Source of the DNA: Pseudomonadota bacterium
Lineage (GTDB): Bacteria > Pseudomonadota > Alphaproteobacteria > Micropepsales > Micropepsaceae
NCBI GenBank assembly: GCA_021808875.1
Contig: JAKBAU010000139.1
Coordinates: 1 to 8,735 of the forward strand
Direction of reading: 5' to 3'
DNA length: 8,735 nt
Position 1 is the first letter of the stretch. Each line of letters starts with the position of its first letter. The notes under the pieces are model-generated. The model did not search any database and was not told the origin of the DNA. It saw only the letters and a list, made by a program, of their open reading frames with translations. Below, piece after piece: positions 6,074-8,735 of this stretch. A program made the position numbers and the translations under genes.

Positions 6074-6577
6074 GTTCAGGTATTTGACCTGGCGATGGAG
6101 GTTAGCCTCGGGACATTTGCCTTCGGCTTTCAGTTCCGCAATGGCGATGGCGTAGGTCGGCGCCTTGTAGGTATTGATGCCCTCGGGCTTCTCCCAGTCC
6201 CTCAACCCGCTCAGGGCCTTGCCCAGAAAGCGCTTTGCCGCTTTCGCGTTCCGCGTCGGCGAAAGAAAGAAATCGATCGTGTTCCCATGCTTGTCGACTG
6301 CACGATATAGATATGCCCATTTGCCGCGGACCTTGATAAAGGTCTCATCGACCCGCCAGCTCGTCAAGGTCGGCCGCCGCCATTGCCAGCGCAGCAGCTT
6401 CTCAATCTCCGGGGCATATCGCTGAACCCAGCGGTACATCGTCGAATGATCAAGGTTCACGCCGCGCTCACACATCACCTGCTCAAGATCCCGGTAGCTG
6501 ATCCCATACCGTCAATACCAGCGTACTGCCCAAAGCACGATCTCACCCTCGAAGTTCCGCCCTCTGAACGCCGACAC
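6074..6577 (-). pseudogene. IS6-family transposase, inactivated by stop, active-site change and 3' truncation
   Basis: Read from a GTG at 6577, the protein begins VSAFRGRNFEGEIVL and matches the IS6 DDE transposase through YRDLEQVM, DHSTMYRWVQRYAPEIEK, SWRVDETFIKVRGKWAYLYR and RQVKYLN. Three lesions are visible. First, TGA at 6514-6512 replaces the residue between RWY and RYGIS. Second, the second catalytic Asp is Tyr (INTYKAPTY where INTDKAPTY is usual, codon TAC at 6169-6167, one base from GAC). Third, homology ends after KYLN at base 6074, removing the catalytic Glu. An ATG at 6478 opens a frame down to 5987, but its last 29 residues are unrelated sequence. The copy cannot transpose itself. 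Confidence 0.87.
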
Positions 6578-6626
6578 CACCGCTCTTCCACCAGCCTGCA
6601 TCAAATCCCATCAGAGCAAGCCAGAA

Positions 6627-6640
6627 TTTGCAACAGAGCC
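6627..6640. repeat. Terminal inverted repeat of IS6-family copy 1
   Basis: TTTGCAACAGAGCC; its complement GGCTCTGTTGCAAA is the typical IS6-family end. It lies about 50 bp upstream of the transposase GTG, the expected distance. The partner repeat is absent from the other side. Confidence 0.8.
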
Positions 6641-6754
6641 GTCTGGGACCTACCGGCCCAGCCTTTGTGCATCTTGGGGCCTATCAGCCTCAGTCTTTGC
6701 TTTTTTGTCTCCGGCTCGGTGAGCGGAGCGGGCAGGAGGAGGTGGCTGGCGGCA

Positions 6755-7489
6755 TCAGGTGTAGAATACGGCGCGCCTTTTACCGTTCTCGCCCTGTTCC
6801 ACTACGCCACGCTTGATCGTGTTGTGCTGCAGCGAAAAGACCTCGGTGCCGAGATCCTGTTTGCCGATGGTCTTGCCGTTGAGAATGATCAGTGGCTGCT
6901 GGTAGATTTTGTAGCCTTGCGCGTAGCAGCAGACCGTGGTTGAGGAGCCGTGGGCGCTGTCGCGCTTGGCGAGCTTACTGAGGTGTACCCGCATGCCCTC
7001 CGGGAGCACGCCGGCTGACACAAACTGGTCGATCAGCCAGGACCACTCCTTGCGCTCGGCGCCCATAGCGTCGGCCAGCCGTTTCACCCGGATCGGTGTC
7101 CAGATCAGGTTGTTCGAGACGCCGAAGCCGAGCGGCTTCGTGTTGCCGGCGAGCAGCACCCGTGAGACGATGGTCGAGCAGTTCTTGCGCAAAAATCTGT
7201 AGGTACTTTTTGGCTTGTTCCTGATCTCGGCCCACTTCGACATGGCGGCGTTAGTGTTGAAGACGGGGATCCGCAAGATGTGGTCCGGCGCGTAATTCTC
7301 CTCGGACAGATCGGCGAACACGCTCAGGCTTGGGCTCGAGTTATTATCCTCCTCGCTTTCTGGCCACCAACTCACATAGGAAGAGGCCATCGCCTTCCAG
7401 TTCGAGTCGATAATCATTGCTGCATGACCGCAATACGAATTTCCAACCGGGCGCAGGTGGTTGTTCCAGATCAGAACGGTGGCAGCCAT
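6755..7489 (-). CDS. Putative permuted papain-like (NlpC/P60-like) cysteine hydrolase, effector-like
   Basis: A 244-residue protein. The start at 7489 is preferred over an upstream ATG at 7564 because GAGGAGGA lies seven bases before it. The N-terminal half has the order His-then-Cys typical of permuted NlpC/P60 (YiiX-like) folds: His22 in NSYCGHAAMII, a YVSWWPE segment (38-44), DHILRIPVF (69-77), then Cys104 in YRFLRKNCSTIVSRVLLAG, and IWTPIRVKRLAD. This pattern (GHA..YVSWWP..NCST..WTP) recalls proteins found near type VI secretion or polymorphic-toxin loci, from memory only. The C-terminal 100 residues (after MGAERKEWSW) look beta-rich and are not recognised. No signal peptide, membrane segment or adjacent immunity-like gene is visible. 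The gene is the sole cargo between two IS6-family elements, its composition is less GC-rich than its neighbours, and its frame is intact. Activity and target are inferred. Confidence 0.6.
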   Translation of the reverse strand: MAATVLIWNNHLRPVGNSYCGHAAMIIDSNWKAMASSYVSWWPESEEDNNSSPSLSVFADLSEENYAPDHILRIPVFNTNAAMSKWAEIRNKPKSTYRFLRKNCSTIVSRVLLAGNTKPLGFGVSNNLIWTPIRVKRLADAMGAERKEWSWLIDQFVSAGVLPEGMRVHLSKLAKRDSAHGSSTTVCCYAQGYKIYQQPLIILNGKTIGKQDLGTEVFSLQHNTIKRGVVEQGENGKRRAVFYT

Positions 7490-7764
7490 ACGAGAGTCCT
7501 CCTCGGTGCGCCGTTCCGCAGGCGCCTTCCCCGACGCTGGTCTCCAACGGGACCGGTGATCCACAGATTTTCGGGCAAGCTCCCGGCCGGAATGGCCGTT
7601 GTTATCGGGATGTTATATCGTAAAAAAATGTCCGACAAGATGGTATGAGCGGCGGTTGGCGGGATGAGGAGCCGGATGCCAGGCAGACAATCGCGAGCTA
7701 CATCCTATGGTTTTGGCGATTATCTGCTGTCGTTGTGGCGCTCCCGTGGTGAACCTGGCCCATA
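7490..7764. other. Intergenic region upstream of the effector-like gene, up to the second IS
   Basis: No gene is supported here. It holds the effector ribosome-binding site (GAGGAGGA, just above 7496), a GC-rich small palindrome (CGGCC-ggaat-GGCCG near 7585-7600), an AT-rich stretch (7611-7630) where a weak minus-strand promoter may lie (TTGTCG 7638-7633, TATAAC 7617-7612, 15-bp spacing), and the long inverted repeat at 7683-7727. Confidence 0.4.
7683..7727. repeat. 12-bp imperfect inverted repeat with 21-nt loop
   Basis: GCAGACAATCGC (7683-7694) and GCGATTATCTGC (7716-7727) are complementary at 11 of 12 positions. On a minus-strand transcript the odd pair would be G-U, so the stem would be continuous. 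No T-tract follows on either strand, so it is not an ordinary terminator. It lies 38 bp from the left end of IS copy 2 and upstream of the effector-like gene. Function unknown. Confidence 0.6.
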
Positions 7765-7783
7765 GGGCTCTGGTGCAAATAGC
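7765..7783 (+). repeat. Left terminal inverted repeat of IS copy 2
   Basis: GGGCTCTGGTGCAAATAGC, paired with the right repeat at 8596-8614. The three differences are all transitions. Confidence 0.82.
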
Positions 7784-7828
7784 CTGACGAGTCAAAGGTT
7801 GTGGCGGCGAGGCTGCGGTGTTGTCGCT

Positions 7829-8548
7829 TTATTGGGCTGCCAGGACGGCCTCCCAGACGGCAGGTGCAGGTCGACCCCGAAGACGTAGCCGACCGAGGCG
7901 GAATTGCCCCTTGCGGATCCGTCGCAGCAATTCGATCCCGGCCACCGTGATCGCGGCGGTCTCGAACCGCTTGAACCCGAGCATCGGACCGACCCGCGAC
8001 TTCACGCCCCGATGGTCCTTCTCAGGGAGGTTATTCAGGTACTTCGACGATCGCAGCTTCGTGTCAGCAGCCAGTTCACCGTCAGCCTTCATCTCGCGCA
8101 CTGCGCGGTGCGATGCGGCCTAGCCGTCCAACGTGACGGTCCGCGGGCCCGAGCCCTGACCTTTGATCGCCTTGCGGAAGAACGCCTTGGCCGCGGCAAC
8201 GTCACGCTTTGGGCTGAGACGGAAGTCAACGGTATTTCCTGCGCGATCGACCGCCCGGTAGAGATAGACCCATCCACCCTGGACTTTCACTTAGGTCTCG
8301 TCCACACGCCACGACGCACCGGCCGGCTGCGCGAAGCGGTTCCACCGGCGCTCGAATTTCGGCGAATAGTTGTGCACCTACCGCATGATGGTGGTGTGGG
8401 CTATCGACAGGCCGCGCTCCTCCATCATCTCCACGAGTTCCCGGAAGCTGAGCTTGAAGCGCAGATATCACCGCACGCACAGGATGATCACTTCGCGGTC
8501 GAAGTGCCGCCACTTGAACAGATCCTCCAAGTCCAGGAACCTGGCCAT
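7829..8548 (-). pseudogene. IS6-family transposase with four in-frame stop codons and no frameshift
   Basis: From ATG 8548 the 240-codon frame stays open to homology throughout. MARFLDLEDLFKWRHFDREV leads to LSFRELVEMMEERGLS, SWRVDET, VYLYRAVDRAGNTVDF, SPKRDVAAAKAF, SSKYLNN, KDHRGVKSR, PMLGFKRFETAAIT and AGIELLRRIRKGQF. The catalytic residues Asp83, Asp141 and Glu176 are all present. Stops interrupt it at codon 27 (TGA, 8470-8468, expected Trp in VRWYLR), 57 (TAG, 8380-8378, expected Trp in MRWVHNY), 86 (TAA, 8293-8291, expected Tyr in VDETYVKV) and 143 (TAG, 8122-8120, expected Tyr in LDGYAASH). Expected residues come from recalled relatives. With these stops no full-length transposase can be made without readthrough. 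Confidence 0.9.
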
Positions 8549-8595
8549 CGCGCCGCCCTCAAAGCCACTAAATGGCTAGCAAGATACCGGGGCCA

Positions 8596-8614
8596 GCCGT
8601 TTGCACCGGAGCCC
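8596..8614 (-). repeat. Right terminal inverted repeat of IS copy 2
   Basis: Reads GGGCTCCGGTGCAAACGGC on the minus strand. It sits about 50 bp upstream of the transposase start, as expected. Confidence 0.82.
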
Positions 8615-8647
8615 ATGCGAGCAGGTTTCAGGGAAGGGAGTGCGACG

Positions 8648-8734
8648 ATGATGGACGCTCCTCAAAAGGATACCGCGGTGGTGTTGCCCCCGCTAATGAT
8701 GACACCGACATTCTCACCTGGTGCAGGTCGGTAG
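8648..8734 (+). CDS. 28-codon ORF at the window edge, unrecognised
   Basis: AGGGAAGGGAG (about 8631-8641) precedes a double ATG at 8648/8651. The frame reads MMDAPQKDTAVVLPPLMM and ends at TAG 8732-8734. The good ribosome-binding site suggests a real gene start, and the Pro-Pro-Leu run is reminiscent of the N-terminus of some small membrane methyltransferases. The frame stops too early for that, so it would have to be another frameshifted gene continuing past the window. Weak evidence. Confidence 0.25.
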   Translation: MMDAPQKDTAVVLPPLMMTPTFSPGAGR

Positions 8735-8735
8735 C

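Larger units (their letters stand above)
6074..6640 (-). mobile_element. Truncated IS6-family insertion sequence (copy 1)
   Basis: The transposase-proximal end is intact. TTTGCAACAGAGCC at 6627-6640 is, read inward, GGCTCTGTTGCAAA, the classical IS6-family terminal repeat close to that of IS26. Transposase homology runs from about 6577 down to 6074 and then stops abruptly after KYLN. The distal third of the gene and the other terminal repeat are missing, so the break at about 6073/6074 is a deletion or recombination junction. No target duplication can be scored with one end absent. Confidence 0.85.
7765..8614 (-). mobile_element. Complete-length but degenerate IS6-family element (copy 2)
   Basis: Both ends are present: GGGCTCTGGTGCAAATAGC at 7765-7783 and, on the other strand, GGGCTCCGGTGCAAACGGC at 8614-8596, matching at 16 of 19 positions. 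Between them is a single transposase frame (8548-7829). The 850-bp length is normal for the family. Flanking 8-bp sequences (ggcccata and atgcgagc) do not match, so there is no target duplication. This suggests age, recombination, or insertion as part of a larger event. It is a different IS from copy 1, in the same orientation. Confidence 0.88.

Noticed and set aside
6693..6720. Hairpin (CTCCG/CGGAG with inner CTC/GAG) beside a run of six T
   Set aside because: On the plus strand the T-run precedes the stem, and on the minus strand it is read as A, so it is not a terminator in either direction.
6383..6943. 186-codon plus-strand frame spanning the IS end and the effector-like gene
   Set aside because: Crosses the IS terminal repeat and overlaps two minus-strand genes; the product has no recognisable motif.
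7757..8622. Target-site duplication around IS copy 2
   Set aside because: The 8-bp flanks ggcccata and atgcgagc do not match in either boundary choice.
7904..8734. 276-codon open frame on the plus strand over IS copy 2
   Set aside because: Antisense shadow. The minus strand shows continuous IS6 transposase homology despite four stops.
1..8735. CRISPR array, tRNA or rRNA genes, plasmid origin iterons
   Set aside because: No regularly spaced repeats, clover-leaf candidate or tandem iterons were found by eye on either strand.

Overview
The window looks like a GC-rich, plant- or soil-associated alphaproteobacterium. This rests on protein style and gene content (an acdR/acdS pair, a RES/Xre toxin-antitoxin pair, two IS6-family elements), not on any marker gene, so the taxonomy is tentative. 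No rRNA, tRNA, CRISPR array or replication origin was seen.

Layout. Bases 1-846 hold a RES-type toxin-antitoxin module on the minus strand. The toxin is broken by a frameshift and an in-frame stop and runs off the left edge. The antitoxin body is intact, and a palindromic operator/promoter lies upstream. Bases 892-2750 hold an alpha/beta hydrolase and a divergent LysR regulator sharing a palindromic intergenic site; the hydrolase nucleophile position is Leu where the family has Ser. Bases 2761-5907 are the metabolic core: an Lrp-type regulator (acdR) divergent from 1-aminocyclopropane-1-carboxylate (ACC) deaminase (acdS), followed 37 bp later by an M20 metallopeptidase/amidohydrolase. Bases 5908-6073 hold what may be the start of another gene, cut off at the broken end of an IS6-family element (6074-6640). 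Bases 6641-7764 are a short cargo segment with one gene for a putative permuted papain-like (NlpC/P60-like) cysteine hydrolase and an unexplained long inverted repeat. Bases 7765-8614 are a second, different IS6-family element with both terminal inverted repeats. Its transposase frame has no indels but four in-frame stops. The last 120 bp hold only a 28-codon ORF.

How the parts work together. AcdR and AcdS form the known module by which bacteria degrade the plant ethylene precursor ACC to 2-oxobutyrate and ammonia. The co-directional M20 enzyme invites the hypothesis that it releases ACC, or a similar amino acid, from an amide conjugate before deamination. Around this intact core nearly everything else is decaying: toxin, both transposases and, by one residue, the hydrolase. 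The two frameshifts in the toxin-antitoxin pair can each be repaired by adding one C to a CCC run, so sequencing error must be excluded before they are read as biology.
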